From Betaproteobacteria bacterium Ga0077523 (GTDB lineage: Bacteria; Pseudomonadota; Gammaproteobacteria; Burkholderiales; Ga0077523), in NCBI GenBank assembly GCA_001464695.1, contig LNDQ01000111.1, positions 38,329 through 102,328 of the forward strand: DNA of 64,000 nt, read 5' to 3'. Within the stretch, counting starts at the first letter, position 1. Each line of letters opens with the position of its first letter. The notes beneath the pieces were generated by a model. That model was not told where the DNA came from. It made no database searches and saw only the letters and a program-made list of their open reading frames with translations. Position numbers and translations under genes: made by a program. Below, piece after piece: positions 29,890 to 40,959 of this stretch.

Positions 29890-30357
29890 GTGAGCGAGGC
29901 CGACTGGAAGTTCCATGGCGTGCGGGTGGTGAAGAGCACCGAACTCGACACGAACACCGCACAGACACAGGGTATGAATCGCGCCGCCGCGATCACCCAC
30001 GCCCGCTGCGGCGCCGAGAAACTGTGGGCAGGCACGGTCGTGATCCACGCCAAGGCGAAAACCGGTGCGCACCACCACGGCCCCGTGGAAAGCGTGATCT
30101 ACGTGGTGAGCGGCAAGGCCCGCATGCGCTGGGGCGACGCGCTCGAGTTCACGGCCGAGGCCGGCCCCGGCGATTTCATCTACGTGCCGCCGTTCGTGCC
30201 GCACCAGGAGATCAATGCCTCCGACACCGAGCCGCTGTCCTGCGTCCTGTGCCGCAGCGGCCAGGAGCCGGTGGTGGTCAACCTCGACATCCCCGTTGTG
30301 GAACAACCGGAGACGGTGCACTGGGTGGATGACATCCACCGGGAGCCCAAGGCCTGA
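29890..30357 (+). CDS. Cupin domain protein
   Basis: TGAHHHGPVESVIYVVSGKARMRWGD ... GDFIYVPPFVPHQEIN. Confidence 0.87.
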   Translation: MSEADWKFHGVRVVKSTELDTNTAQTQGMNRAAAITHARCGAEKLWAGTVVIHAKAKTGAHHHGPVESVIYVVSGKARMRWGDALEFTAEAGPGDFIYVPPFVPHQEINASDTEPLSCVLCRSGQEPVVVNLDIPVVEQPETVHWVDDIHREPKA

Positions 30358-30363
30358 CCGATC

Positions 30364-30807
30364 TCAGGAGGCAGCGCTCTTGCGTCCCCACAGACGCGGC
30401 CGCCATACGCCGAAGGCAGCGCCGGTCAGGCCGAGAGCGACAGCGACGCCGAGCCAGATGGTGAGGGGTCCCTCCGGAAACCGCTCCAGCGTCCGCCAGA
30501 TACCGATGAACGCAATCCCGGCGAGCGCCATGCCGAGGATCATCTTCGCCCACAACCAGCCGCTGTCGAGCAACGCCGGCCGCACGGCCAGCGCCAGCAG
30601 CCCGGTGATCCACAGTAATGCAACCGACGGCAGTGTGATGCGCGCGAAGCACCACGACATCGCCTGAAGTACCGGGGGTGCGTCGACCGCCGGGACGCGC
30701 TGCAGCCACAATGTCAGCGCCGCGAAGAGCCCCAGGGATCCGACCAGTCCGATCGTGGCGACGACGTGAGCGAACTTGATGAGCCGCGCCACGATGGGCT
30801 CACGCAC
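30364..30807 (-). CDS. CopD-like/DUF2269-like small membrane protein
   Basis: 147 aa, four TM segments, LIKFAHVVATIGLVGSLG. Confidence 0.6.
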   Translation of the reverse strand: MREPIVARLIKFAHVVATIGLVGSLGLFAALTLWLQRVPAVDAPPVLQAMSWCFARITLPSVALLWITGLLALAVRPALLDSGWLWAKMILGMALAGIAFIGIWRTLERFPEGPLTIWLGVAVALGLTGAAFGVWRPRLWGRKSAAS

Positions 30808-30865
30808 GGCCCAAGATGCACAGAGAGGCTGTGCGTTGCCCGCTCACGGCCGGTGACATCTCAAT

Positions 30866-30925
30866 GGCTTGGGGCGGCCCCCAAGGGGGAAGCGACTGCC
30901 AGGGAGCGTGGGGGAATGTCGCACC
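30866..30925 (-). repeat. GC-rich dispersed intergenic repeat, family B (inverted)
   Basis: Reverse strand CCCCCACGCTCCCTGGCAGTCGCTTCCCCCTTGGGGGCCGCCCCAAGCC. Confidence 0.6.
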
Positions 30926-32653
30926 CTAATGAATCTCCGGTTCGGCGATCGGTGCGGTACCTTCGAGGAACCGGAAGTCGCACCCCTCGTTCGCCTGCGT
31001 GACGTTCTGCGAGAACAACGCCCCGTAACCGCGCGCGAAGCGCGGTGGCGGTGCTACCCATGCCGCCTTGCGGCGCGCGAGTTCGGCGTCGCTCACGTCG
31101 AGATCGAGGCGTCGCGCCGGCACGTCTAGCTTGACGATGTCGCCGGTCCGGACCAGTGCCAATGGACCGCCGACGAAGGACTCGGGCGCCACGTGCAGCA
31201 CGCAGGTGCCGTAGCTCGTGCCGCTCATCCGTGCATCCGAGATGCGCACCAGATCGCGTACGCCCTGTTTCAGCAGCTTCTTCGGGATCGGCAGCATGCC
31301 CCACTCCGGCATGCCGGGGCCACCGAGCGGGCCGGCGTTGCGCAGGATCAGCACCGAATCGGCGTCCACATCGAGGTTCGGATCGTCGATGCGCGCCGCC
31401 ATGTCGTTGTAGTCGTCGAACACGATGGCGCGACCGGCGTGCTGCAGCAGGCGCGGCTCAGCGGCGTTGGCCTTGATCACCGCGCCGTCCGGCGCCAGAT
31501 TGCCGCGCAACACCACCAGCCCACCTTCCGGCTGGATCGGATTGGCGGGTGTCCGGATGACGTCGGGCTGGTGGATCTTCGAGCCCGCGACATTGTCACC
31601 GAGCGTCTTGCCGGTGCACGTCATGGCGTCCATGTGCAGCAGCGCGCGCATGCCTTCCAGCAGGCCCACCAGGCCGCCGGCATAGTAGAAGTCCTCCATG
31701 AGGTACTTGCCGGCCGGTCGCATGTTGACGAGATAAGGCGTCTTGCGGCCCAGTTCCTCGAAGCGCTCGAGCGGAATGCGGAAGCCGGCGCGTCCGGCCA
31801 TGGCGATCACGTGGATCAGGCCGTTGGTGGAACCGCCGAGCGCCATCAACACCTGGATGGCATTGTCGAAGGACTGCTCGGTCAGCAGGTCGCCCGGCTT
31901 GAGATCCTCCCACACCATCTCGACGATGCGCTGGCCGGTGTAAGCCGCCATGCGGCGGTGGTTCGAATCGGGCGCGGGAATCGACGAGGCGTTCGGCAGG
32001 CTGAAGCCGAGCACTTCGGCGAGGCTCGTCATCGTCGACGCCGTGCCCATGGTCATGCACGTGCCGGGCGAGCGCGAGATGCCCTCCTCGATCTCGCTCC
32101 AGTCGCGCTCGGTGATGTTGCCCACGCGCAACTCGTCCCAGTACTTCCAGACGTCGGACCCGGAACCGAGTGTCCGGCCCTGCCAGTTGCCGCGCAGCAT
32201 CGCGCCGGCGGGCACGAACATCGCGGGCAGGTTCATGCTGATGGCGCCCATCAGCAAGCCCGGCGTGGTCTTGTCGCAGCCGCCCATCAGCACACAGCCG
32301 TCGACGGGATACGAGCGCAGCAGCTCCTCGGTCTCCATGGCCAGAAAATTGCGGTACATCATCGTGGTCGGCTTCTGGAACACTTCCGCGAGCGAAATGG
32401 CGGGCATCTCGATCGGCACGCCACCGGCCTGCCAGATGCCGCGCTTCACGTCCTCGGCCCGTTCGCGCAGATGCGAATGGCAATGGTTCACGTCGCTCCA
32501 CGTGTTGATGATCGCGATCACCGGCTTGCCCTTGGTGTCCTCGTGCGTGAGGCCGAGCTGCAGGGCGCGCGAGCGATGGCCGAAGCCGCGCAGGTCGCGG
32601 GTGGCGAACCAGCGCTGGCTGCGCAGGTGCTCCGCAAGTTTCCGTCGGGTCAT
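30926..32653 (-). CDS. IlvD/Edd family dehydratase (sugar-acid dehydratase, L-arabinonate dehydratase-like)
   Basis: IAIINTWSDVNHCHSHLRERAEDVKRGIWQAGG; GGCDKTTPG; SPGTCMTMGTASTM; ISDARMSGTSYG. Confidence 0.87.
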   Translation of the reverse strand: MTRRKLAEHLRSQRWFATRDLRGFGHRSRALQLGLTHEDTKGKPVIAIINTWSDVNHCHSHLRERAEDVKRGIWQAGGVPIEMPAISLAEVFQKPTTMMYRNFLAMETEELLRSYPVDGCVLMGGCDKTTPGLLMGAISMNLPAMFVPAGAMLRGNWQGRTLGSGSDVWKYWDELRVGNITERDWSEIEEGISRSPGTCMTMGTASTMTSLAEVLGFSLPNASSIPAPDSNHRRMAAYTGQRIVEMVWEDLKPGDLLTEQSFDNAIQVLMALGGSTNGLIHVIAMAGRAGFRIPLERFEELGRKTPYLVNMRPAGKYLMEDFYYAGGLVGLLEGMRALLHMDAMTCTGKTLGDNVAGSKIHQPDVIRTPANPIQPEGGLVVLRGNLAPDGAVIKANAAEPRLLQHAGRAIVFDDYNDMAARIDDPNLDVDADSVLILRNAGPLGGPGMPEWGMLPIPKKLLKQGVRDLVRISDARMSGTSYGTCVLHVAPESFVGGPLALVRTGDIVKLDVPARRLDLDVSDAELARRKAAWVAPPPRFARGYGALFSQNVTQANEGCDFRFLEGTAPIAEPEIH

Positions 32654-32707
32654 GGGTCCTCCTCCTCGAGACCGCGACTATATCAAGCGTCGTGAGCGGT
32701 GAAACGA

Positions 32708-32734
32708 AACGGGCGGCCTTGTGGGCCGCCCGTT
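32708..32734 (-). terminator. Strong hairpin downstream of the HPF gene
   Basis: AACGGGCGGCC-TTGTG-GGCCGCCCGTT, 11-bp perfect stem. Confidence 0.7.
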
Positions 32735-32757
32735 CATCGCGAGTTGGACGATCGGGG

Positions 32758-33135
32758 TCAGTCGCCCGACAGTTCCTCGGCCGGCGCGACGGAAGGTGAG
32801 CGAGCACCGTTGTGCGTCTTCACCTCGCCGCGCAGTTTACGGGCATAGTCTTCGACCTGGCGCCGGGCTGCATCGAAGGCGTCGCGCAGGGCGACGTAGG
32901 CGTCCTCGTTCTCGTGGTGGTTGGCCACGAGCTCGGCACCGGGCACGCGGACATCGACGTGTACGCAAAAATGCTTGCCCTGATGCTTGTGCTTGTGCGG
33001 CTGCTCGATGGTCACGTGGCAGCCCATGATGTGCGAGAAATGGGACTCCAGTTTCAGCGCTTTCTCGCGTATGTGCACTTCCATTGCTGCGGAATGGGGC
33101 ATGTCTCGGAACGTGATTTGCAACGGTGTCTGCAT
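32758..33135 (-). CDS. HPF/RaiA family ribosome-associated protein
   Basis: MQTPLQITFRDMPHSAAMEVHIREKALKLESHFSHIMGCHVTIEQPHKHKHQGKHFCVHVDVRVPGAELVANHHENEDAYVALRDAFDAARRQVEDY. Confidence 0.88.
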   Translation of the reverse strand: MQTPLQITFRDMPHSAAMEVHIREKALKLESHFSHIMGCHVTIEQPHKHKHQGKHFCVHVDVRVPGAELVANHHENEDAYVALRDAFDAARRQVEDYARKLRGEVKTHNGARSPSVAPAEELSGD

Positions 33136-33478
33136 GCTCTTGTCTCCTTCGCGTACGACATCGATCGTGCAACTTCGGTGCGGCACACGGCTGCACGCCT
33201 GCGTGCCCGCATTCAGGCGGGTGACGGATCTCCTCGGTGAGAGTGATGGAACGGCAGGACGTTCACCGGAACCGCAGCGGATCGGTGGCTCGAGGCAATG
33301 ACCGGTCCAGCGGCGCGACGATGCGGATAAAAGCGGGCCTGGAAGCCTGATACCCAAGCATCGCGCGGGGGACGGCGGTTACATCTCTGTCCTGCATCTC
33401 GCCTACACGATGCGCGCTCGGACGCACCGATGTCAACCGTCCGTTAGCGGGCGGCCTATGACAATTCGTGACTGTACG

Positions 33479-35491
33479 TCAGGTTGTGGCGGCCGACACC
33501 GTGACGATGAAATCGCTCGATCCGGCGGGCACCTGCCACGTGAGAGTCAGCACCGCGGCCTGCATGATCTTCTCGAATCCTGCTTCGGATTGAGAGACCG
33601 TGTGCAGCGGACTCGCATCGAGCCTGCCGGGCGGCTGACACTGCACGAACAGGCTGCCGCCGAGCACACCGTCCTCGAGGGTGATGGCGTCGAGCGCGGC
33701 CAGGGCGAGCGGATCTCCGAAACCGCCGGGCACATCTCCGGCGACTCGGTAGCGCCCCAGGAAGCCGTCGCAGCTCGGCATCGCGAGATTGATCTCGGTC
33801 CGGAACCGGCCGGCCTGCGGCACGTCGAAGCGATAGCGTACGACGAGTCGATCGTTCTGAACGGCGTAGTGCTTGCGCATGCTGCCGCCGCCGACAGTGC
33901 CGGCAAACTCCGTAGCCGTGCTCGCCACCCTGCGATAGTGCGGCGCCTGCGGTGCTGCGCCGTCGCCAGGGACGAAGCGATCGACGAACAACGCGCGCGG
34001 CCGATCGTCCGGCTCGGCATCGGCGAGTGTCACCTGATGCCGAAAGGCCACGCGATCGTGCGCGGAAGCGATGCCGTCGCCGTGCGCGATCGCTTCGGCG
34101 CCCTGGGCCAGCTTGGCGTGATAGTGCTCGCGACGACGCATCAGCGTGTCGCCGAAGTTGTGACGCAACGGGTAGCTCGACAGCTCGATCACGGCCGCCT
34201 CGCTGTCATCGCGCACCACGGCCAGTAGCGCTGCCGTGCGCAGGAACAGTTCCTCATGCCCGTCCAGATCGATGTCCTGCGAAGCGGGCAGTACAGTCGA
34301 CGGCCGAGCGGCATCGAGCAGCGCTTCGAGTTCTATGAGTGCGTTCCACACGGCACGGCGCAGATGCGGGAGGTAGAGACCGCCGAACAATCCATGCCAG
34401 TAAGCATCGTTCGCCTGGCCCCGATACAGCAGCGCGACCATCGCATCGGTGCGCGCGGCCGGCGGCAGCGCCTCGACCCGTGCCGAGATTCCGAGCATGC
34501 GCTTGTGCATCCAGTTCGCTTCGCTGAAGCGGCTGAAGAAATTGCGCCAGATGCCGCCGCGCAGGAACGGCTTGAAGCGCTCGTAGCGGCCGTGTGATTT
34601 CTCCTGATTGATCAGCGCGGCGAAATCGTCGGCGCGCGCTGCAGGCAGCGACCACTCGCCCATTTCCATGTACGACGTGGTCGGCAGGTAGACGATGCCG
34701 CGCGTGCGCGCTTCGCGGCGGAACTCGCGGAAGTGCCGGGTGCGGATGACCGACGAGGCCAGCACACCCTCGATGAAGCGTTCGAGCCAGCCTTTCTCGT
34801 AGACCCATTCGTAGGTCTCCGGCCAGATGCCGAACTTCTCGATGTCGTCGAAGTAGATCGCCGCGGCAGCCGTCTCATCGGTGCTCGCGAACGATTCGAT
34901 GTAGCGCACCGTCTCGTCGGCCGGGGCGAACGGGATGCGGTAGCGCAGTTGTTCCGAGATCGGAAAGAGATCGAGGCAGCGGCCCTCTTCCTCGGTGGTG
35001 AAGTAGCCGCGCAGTTCACCGAGTTCGCGTCCCGCGCACAGGAAGTGATAGTCGTCGACGGTGACGAATTCGACACCGGCATCTTCCAGCGACGGTACGA
35101 CGGTCGCTTCCCAGACGCGCTCGGTGAGCCAGGCCCCGTGGGGCCGCTGGCCGAACGCACGTTCGAGACGGTCCGCGAGGGCATTCAACTGCCCGACGCG
35201 ATCGCGCGCCGGAATCGCTGCGAGCACCGGCTCCATGTCGCCGCCGCCGAACAATTCCGCCTGACGGCGCGCCACCATCTCGGCGAGCAACGCCATGTCC
35301 TGCGGGTAGCGTTCGAGCAGGAAGGCGAGCAGCCAGCCGCTGAAGTGGATCGCGAAACGAAACTCGGGGTAGCGGTGCACCGTGCGCAGAAACGGTCCGT
35401 AGGACTTGAGATGCGCCTCATCCACCACCTCGGGGAAGTTACCTGCCGGTTGATGCGCATGGACTCCGAGCAGAAGCGAAACCGAACTCAT
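33479..35491 (-). CDS. GH57 glycoside hydrolase, alpha-amylase/4-alpha-glucanotransferase type
   Basis: MSSVSLLLGVHAHQPAGNFPEVVDEAHLKSYGPFLRTVHRYPEFRFAIHFSGWLL; WLTERVWEATVVPSLEDAGVEFVTVDDYHF. Confidence 0.88.
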   Translation of the reverse strand: MSSVSLLLGVHAHQPAGNFPEVVDEAHLKSYGPFLRTVHRYPEFRFAIHFSGWLLAFLLERYPQDMALLAEMVARRQAELFGGGDMEPVLAAIPARDRVGQLNALADRLERAFGQRPHGAWLTERVWEATVVPSLEDAGVEFVTVDDYHFLCAGRELGELRGYFTTEEEGRCLDLFPISEQLRYRIPFAPADETVRYIESFASTDETAAAAIYFDDIEKFGIWPETYEWVYEKGWLERFIEGVLASSVIRTRHFREFRREARTRGIVYLPTTSYMEMGEWSLPAARADDFAALINQEKSHGRYERFKPFLRGGIWRNFFSRFSEANWMHKRMLGISARVEALPPAARTDAMVALLYRGQANDAYWHGLFGGLYLPHLRRAVWNALIELEALLDAARPSTVLPASQDIDLDGHEELFLRTAALLAVVRDDSEAAVIELSSYPLRHNFGDTLMRRREHYHAKLAQGAEAIAHGDGIASAHDRVAFRHQVTLADAEPDDRPRALFVDRFVPGDGAAPQAPHYRRVASTATEFAGTVGGGSMRKHYAVQNDRLVVRYRFDVPQAGRFRTEINLAMPSCDGFLGRYRVAGDVPGGFGDPLALAALDAITLEDGVLGGSLFVQCQPPGRLDASPLHTVSQSEAGFEKIMQAAVLTLTWQVPAGSSDFIVTVSAATT

Positions 35492-35495
35492 GGCA

Positions 35496-37184
35496 TCAGG
35501 ACGCGCGGCGCATCGCCCCGCCCATCTCCGCATGCCCGCCACCCTGGCTGATCGGGTGCTCGAGCACCGCGGGGACGGGAAGGTCGAGCAGGCGGTAGAG
35601 GTGGGCGAGATTGAGCCGGAACACGCGGTCCATGGCGATCACGGACTCGGGCGGGTTGTAGTCGCCGAACCACCAATACCAGTCGGAGCCTTCGCAGATC
35701 GCGAGTTGCCGTTCCGCCAGAGCCCTTGCATCGCCCGACAGCTTGCCGCAGGCCATCACCAGATCGAAATTGCGCTTCGCGTCGCACAGCAGGTCCCACG
35801 CGGTGTTCTTGTCGCGCGAGCCGATCCAGGTGGAGAGGTTGCCGTACACCCAGCTGCCGGCGACCACGTGATCGAGCGACCCGAACCGCGCGTCGGAATC
35901 GTCTGCCAGGACATCGCGGTACGTGCGGGTGCGGATGGCAGCGTGATCCTCGAGCGCCGCGTAGAGATCGTCCAGGAAGAAGTAGCCGTTGTACGGGTAG
36001 TACTCCCAGGCGTTCTCGCCGTCGAGGATCACGCTCACGAGCGGCGGTGCGGCCGCAGCAGCGGCAACGTTGGCGAGTTCCTGCACGAAATGGGCAGCGG
36101 CATCGCGTCCGTGCCACTTGGAGTATTCGAAACCGATCAGATCGGACAGCCGATCGTCGCGGAAGAAACAGGCGAGCCCGCTGCCGCGAAAACGATAGCC
36201 GCGATACAGGTAGTCGGCCTGTGGGGGCAACGGACCCTTGGCTGCGAGGCTGGCGGCCAGCAGCGCCTCGCCGCTCGCGCACCAGCCCACGCCCTGTGCG
36301 GCGAACATGTCGAGCACGCCGTCGGAGATCGCACCTTCGGCCGGCCAGATGCCGGTGGGCGGAGCACCGAATCGCTGCGTGTGCGAGGCCACTGCCAGCG
36401 CCAGGTGGTCGGTCAGGCGTTGGCGCCCGCCGGCATAGTGCGACGATTGTGGTAGCGGCAATGCCGGCTGGGTTTCGCGTGCAGTCGCGAAGTCGAGCAG
36501 CAGCGGACCGATCGGGTGGTAGTGCGGCGTGGAGGAGATCTCCACCTGGCCCGATGCGGCGAGACGCCGCCACCGCGGCACGATGTCGCGCAGGATCGTG
36601 CCGATCAGGTCGAACAGGCGTCGTCGATCCGTCGCGGTGAACTGCTCGCCCTTGGACATCAACTGGACGACGGTCACGTGCTCGCGCCGGATCGTCTCTC
36701 CGGTCCACGCAAGGTGGTACCAGGTGAGGAGATCCGCGAGATACTGGCCCGACAGGTAGTCGAGGGCGGCGGCCCCGCGCTCCTCGGTGTAGCGGAACAG
36801 ATCGAGCAGCCGCCGGTAGGCCGGGTAGGGCTCGATCATCTTGGTGTGGTTGGCGCGGAAGCAGCGGTCGAGGATCAGTTCGCGCGCCGCGGCGTCGAGG
36901 TCGTTCAGATCGTCGCACGCGAGCATCGCCAGCAGCGGGTCGCGGATGACACCGGTCTCGAACTGCTGGGCGTAGTCCTCCAGCTGATCGAGCAGCACCG
37001 GCACGAAATTGACCACGGCCCGGACCTTGGGATGACGCTCGAGATGCGCGGCCATGTCCGAGTAGTCCTTGATCGCGTGCAGGTACACCCACGGCAGGCG
37101 ATATTCACCGGTTGCGCAATCGCGGAAGTCCGGCTGGTGCATGTGCCACAGCAGCACCAGGTCGAGAGATTTGGGTTCGGCCAT
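35496..37184 (-). CDS. GH57 glycoside hydrolase
   Basis: LDLVLLWHMHQPDFRD; PTGIWPAEGAISDGVLDMFAAQGVGWCASGE; VSVILDGENAWEYYPYNGYFFLDDLY. Confidence 0.9.
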   Translation of the reverse strand: MAEPKSLDLVLLWHMHQPDFRDCATGEYRLPWVYLHAIKDYSDMAAHLERHPKVRAVVNFVPVLLDQLEDYAQQFETGVIRDPLLAMLACDDLNDLDAAARELILDRCFRANHTKMIEPYPAYRRLLDLFRYTEERGAAALDYLSGQYLADLLTWYHLAWTGETIRREHVTVVQLMSKGEQFTATDRRRLFDLIGTILRDIVPRWRRLAASGQVEISSTPHYHPIGPLLLDFATARETQPALPLPQSSHYAGGRQRLTDHLALAVASHTQRFGAPPTGIWPAEGAISDGVLDMFAAQGVGWCASGEALLAASLAAKGPLPPQADYLYRGYRFRGSGLACFFRDDRLSDLIGFEYSKWHGRDAAAHFVQELANVAAAAAAPPLVSVILDGENAWEYYPYNGYFFLDDLYAALEDHAAIRTRTYRDVLADDSDARFGSLDHVVAGSWVYGNLSTWIGSRDKNTAWDLLCDAKRNFDLVMACGKLSGDARALAERQLAICEGSDWYWWFGDYNPPESVIAMDRVFRLNLAHLYRLLDLPVPAVLEHPISQGGGHAEMGGAMRRAS

Positions 37185-37244
37185 AGAGGAAGAAGATGAA
37201 GAACTCACGAGTCGTCGGACGGTGCGCGGCTAGCGGTCATGAGG

Positions 37245-38525
37245 CTAGCGTTGGCGGAAGACCTCCTGGCCGAGCATTTCGGGAGTGATGAGCGTGAGCC
37301 CGCTCTCGGTCACGTGGAAGCGCTTGCGGTCCTCCTCCGCATCGACGCCGGCCATCAGACCTTCGGGCAGCACGCAACGTTTGTCGACGACACAGCGCTT
37401 CAAGGTCACGTGGCGCTGGACGGTGACTTCGGGCAGCAGGACCGAGTCCTCGATCGAGCCGAAACTGTGTACGCGCACGCGCGAGAACAGCACCGAGCGC
37501 GCCACCATGGACCCGCTGACGATGCAGCCGCCGGAGACCAGTGAATCCACGGCGAAGCCGCGGCGACCGACGTCGTCGAACACGAACTTGGCGGGCGGCA
37601 GCTGTTCCTGGTGGGTCCAGATCGGCCATTCCTCGTCGTACATGTTGAGTTCGGGGTCGACCGTGGCGAGATCGAGATTGGCTTCCCAATACGCGTCCAC
37701 CGTACCGACGTCGCGCCAGTAGGGCGGCGAATCTTCCTTGTTGCCCACGCAGCTGTCGGTGAAGCTGTGGGCGTACACGCGGTAGCGCGGCACGAGGTAA
37801 GGGATCAGGTCCTTGCCGAAATCGTGGCTCGACTCGGGTGTCAGCGTGTCGCGCTCCAGTTGTTCGTAGAGGAACTTGGCGTTGAACACGTAGATGCCCA
37901 TGCTGGCGAGCGCCACGCCGGGCTTGCCCGGCACCTCGTTGGGCTGCGGGGGCTTTTCCACGAACTCGCGCACGCGCAGTTCGTTGTCCACACCCATGAC
38001 GCCGAAGGCCTTCGCCTCCGCGACCGGCACTTCGATGCACGCCACCGTGAGATCGGCCTGCTTGCTCGCATGGTCGGCGAGCAGCCGGCCGTAGTCCATC
38101 TTGTAGATGTGATCCCCGCCCAGGATCAGCACGTACTCCGGACCGGCCGCGCGGATGATGTCGAGGTTCTGATACACGGCGTCGGCGGTGCCGGCGTACC
38201 AGCCTTCGTCGAGGCGCTGGGACGCGGGCAACACGTCGACGAACTCGTCGAAGCGGCCGTCGAGAAAACTCCAACCGCGCTGCAGGTGGCGGATCAGGCT
38301 GTGCGCCTTGTACTGGGTCGCGACGCCGATGCGACGCACGCCCGAGTTGACGCAGTTGGACAGCACGAAATCGATGATGCGGAACTTGCCGCCGAAAGGA
38401 ACGGCGGGCTTCGCGCGCCAGTCGGTCAGGTTGCGCAGCCTGCTGCCTCTGCCGCCGGCGAGCACCAGCGCGTACGTGCTCTTGGTGAGGCGGCTGACGA
38501 AGCGGGTCGCTGGCTCGGTGGACAT
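37245..38525 (-). CDS. glgC: Glucose-1-phosphate adenylyltransferase
   Basis: [58 protein letters not shown]; start MSTEPATRF. Confidence 0.96.
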   Translation of the reverse strand: MSTEPATRFVSRLTKSTYALVLAGGRGSRLRNLTDWRAKPAVPFGGKFRIIDFVLSNCVNSGVRRIGVATQYKAHSLIRHLQRGWSFLDGRFDEFVDVLPASQRLDEGWYAGTADAVYQNLDIIRAAGPEYVLILGGDHIYKMDYGRLLADHASKQADLTVACIEVPVAEAKAFGVMGVDNELRVREFVEKPPQPNEVPGKPGVALASMGIYVFNAKFLYEQLERDTLTPESSHDFGKDLIPYLVPRYRVYAHSFTDSCVGNKEDSPPYWRDVGTVDAYWEANLDLATVDPELNMYDEEWPIWTHQEQLPPAKFVFDDVGRRGFAVDSLVSGGCIVSGSMVARSVLFSRVRVHSFGSIEDSVLLPEVTVQRHVTLKRCVVDKRCVLPEGLMAGVDAEEDRKRFHVTESGLTLITPEMLGQEVFRQR

Positions 38526-38642
38526 TGCGGCGGACGACGGAAAAGGCACGCGGACGGGCTCGAGCGGGTATCGTAGACCCTGCGCACCGATTCGACACGC
38601 GCGTCGGGCCGCATCCTCTGCCGGTGCCCCACTCTCGGTTCC

Positions 38643-38648
38643 TATAAT
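38643..38648 (+). promoter_or_regulatory. Putative -10 box for glgB in the glgC/glgB divergent spacer
   Basis: Perfect TATAAT about 50 nt upstream of GTG 38701; no convincing -35. Confidence 0.3.
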
Positions 38649-38700
38649 AGCGCCCTTGCCGAGTTTCCGACCGCATCGGCGCGAGCTTTCCTCCCTTCCC

Positions 38701-40863
38701 GTGACCGATTCCCGCATCGCTGCACTACTCGAAGGCCGCCTGCACGAGCCCCATGGCTTTCTCGGCGCGCACGCCGAGAACGGTGGTAACGTCGCCCGCC
38801 ATTTCGACCCCTATGGCAAGGCAGCCGCGGTACGCACCGCCACGGGTTTCGAGCCGATGACGCGGCTCGGGGCCGGCCTGTTCGAGTGGCGCGGCAGCCT
38901 GGCGCCCTGGTCGCCGCTCCAGGTGCGCATCGAGTACGACGGTGGTGCCAAGGCCGACGTGGTGAGCCCCTACGCGTTCGCACCGGCGCTCTCCGATCAC
39001 GATCTGTATCTGTTCAATGAGGGCCGTCTCACCCAGGGCTGGCGCATGCTCGGGGCGCATCGCGTAGTGCGCAGCGGCGTGCCTGGCGTGCGTTTCGCCT
39101 GTTGGGCGCCAAATGCGGAGCGGGTGAGCGTGGTCGGCGATTTCAACCGCTGGGACGGGCGCTGTCTTCCCATGACCAGCCGCGGGGCGAGCGGCGTGTG
39201 GGAGTTGTTCGTACCAGGTGTTGCGGTGGATGCCCTGTACAAGTTCGAGATTCGTCACCGCGCCACGGGTGCGGTGGCCGTGAAGGCCGATCCGTACGGG
39301 CGGTGCTTCGAGTTGCGTCCCGGCACTGCGGCCCGGGTGTGCGCCAGCTCGGACTACGCTTGGGGCGACGCCACCTGGATGGCGGCGCGCGAAGGTCGCG
39401 ACTGGTTGCATGCACCGCTCAACGCCTACGAAGTGCACGCCGGCTCCTGGAAACGGCATCCGGACGGCCGCTTCTACAGCTATGGGGAACTGGCCGAACA
39501 CCTGGTGCCCTACGTGGTGGAGATGGGTTACACGCACATCGAGCTGATGCCGCTGTCGGAGCATCCGCTCGACGAATCCTGGGGCTATCAGGCGACCGGC
39601 TACTTCGCACCCACCACGCGCCACGGCGCCCCCGACGAGTTGCGCGCGTTCGTCGATACCTGCCACCGCGCCGGCATCGGCGTCATCCTCGACTGGGTAC
39701 CGGCGCATTTTCCGCGCGACGCGTGGGCGCTTGCGCGCTACGACGGCACCGCGCTCTACGAGCACGAAGATCCGCGCCTCGGCGAGCACAAGGACTGGGG
39801 CACGCACATCTTCAATTTCGGCCGCAACGAAGTGAAGAGCTTCCTGCTGTCCTCGGCGGCCTATTGGCTCGCCGAGTTCCACATCGACGGGCTGCGAGTG
39901 GATGCCGTGGCCTCGATGCTCTACCTCGACTACTCGCGCAAGGCCGGCGAATGGTTGCCGAACCGCTTCGGCGGTCGCGAGAACATCGACGCCATCGACT
40001 TCCTGCGCGAGTTGAATGCGCTGGTGCATCGCGAGTACCCGGGCGCACTCACCTTCGCGGAGGAGTCCACCGCGTGGCCGATGGTGTCGCGCCCCACGTA
40101 CGTCGGCGGGCTCGGCTTCTCGATGAAATGGAACATGGGCTGGATGAACGACACGCTCGCGTACATCGAGCACGATCCCATCCATCGCCGCTTCCACCAC
40201 GACAAGCTCACCTTCGGCCAGCTCTACGCCTACTCCGAGAACTTCCTGTTGCCGCTGTCGCACGACGAAGTGGTGCACGGCAAGCGCTCGCTGCTCGACA
40301 AGATGCCGGGCGATGTCTGGCAGAAGTTCGCCAACCTGCGCCTGCTGCTCGCCTATCAGGCCACCTCACCCGGCAAGAAGCTGCTATTCATGGGTGGCGA
40401 GTTCGGCCAGGGTCGCGAATGGCGTGTCGGCGGCGAGCTCGACTGGTGGTTGCTCGAACACGATTGGCATCGCGGCGTGCACGGTTGCAGTCGCGATCTG
40501 AATCGCCTGTATCGCGACACGCCGGCGCTGCATGAACTCGATTTCGAGTCGTCCGGCTTCCAGTGGATCGACTGCCACGACGCCGATCAGTCGGTGGTCG
40601 CCTTTGTTCGCCGCGCGCGCGACGGCAGCATCGCCATCGTGCTGCTCAACTTCACGCCGGTCCCGCGCGAAGGCTATCGCATTGGCGTGCCGCAGGGCGG
40701 TCACTATCGTGAAGCCTTCAACAGCGACTCGCGCCACTACCGCGGCGCGGACGTCGGCAACGGCGCTGGCCTCGATGCCGAACGCATGCCGTGGATGGGG
40801 CTGCCGTTCTCAGTGGTCGCCACCTTGCCGCCGCTCGGCGCGGTGATCCTGCTTCCAGAATGA
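38701..40863 (+). CDS. glgB: 1,4-alpha-glucan branching enzyme (GH13)
   Basis: In-frame GTG 38701; [78 protein letters not shown]. Confidence 0.96.
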   Translation: MTDSRIAALLEGRLHEPHGFLGAHAENGGNVARHFDPYGKAAAVRTATGFEPMTRLGAGLFEWRGSLAPWSPLQVRIEYDGGAKADVVSPYAFAPALSDHDLYLFNEGRLTQGWRMLGAHRVVRSGVPGVRFACWAPNAERVSVVGDFNRWDGRCLPMTSRGASGVWELFVPGVAVDALYKFEIRHRATGAVAVKADPYGRCFELRPGTAARVCASSDYAWGDATWMAAREGRDWLHAPLNAYEVHAGSWKRHPDGRFYSYGELAEHLVPYVVEMGYTHIELMPLSEHPLDESWGYQATGYFAPTTRHGAPDELRAFVDTCHRAGIGVILDWVPAHFPRDAWALARYDGTALYEHEDPRLGEHKDWGTHIFNFGRNEVKSFLLSSAAYWLAEFHIDGLRVDAVASMLYLDYSRKAGEWLPNRFGGRENIDAIDFLRELNALVHREYPGALTFAEESTAWPMVSRPTYVGGLGFSMKWNMGWMNDTLAYIEHDPIHRRFHHDKLTFGQLYAYSENFLLPLSHDEVVHGKRSLLDKMPGDVWQKFANLRLLLAYQATSPGKKLLFMGGEFGQGREWRVGGELDWWLLEHDWHRGVHGCSRDLNRLYRDTPALHELDFESSGFQWIDCHDADQSVVAFVRRARDGSIAIVLLNFTPVPREGYRIGVPQGGHYREAFNSDSRHYRGADVGNGAGLDAERMPWMGLPFSVVATLPPLGAVILLPE

Positions 40864-40950
40864 AACGACCCACAGGTTCCCTGCGGTCGCTGCCGCCCGA
40901 GAGGGCGGCAGCGATCTGGGGTGGCCCGGCTGCGCAGGCCGCTGGTCCCC
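40862..40950. repeat. GC-rich dispersed intergenic repeat, family B (copy between glgB and glgA)
   Basis: TGAAACGACCCACAGGTTCCCTGCGGTCGCTGCCGCCCGAGAGGGCGGCAGCG...GCCCGGCTGCGCAGGCCGCTGG. Confidence 0.65.
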
Positions 40951-40959
40951 TTTGCTGAC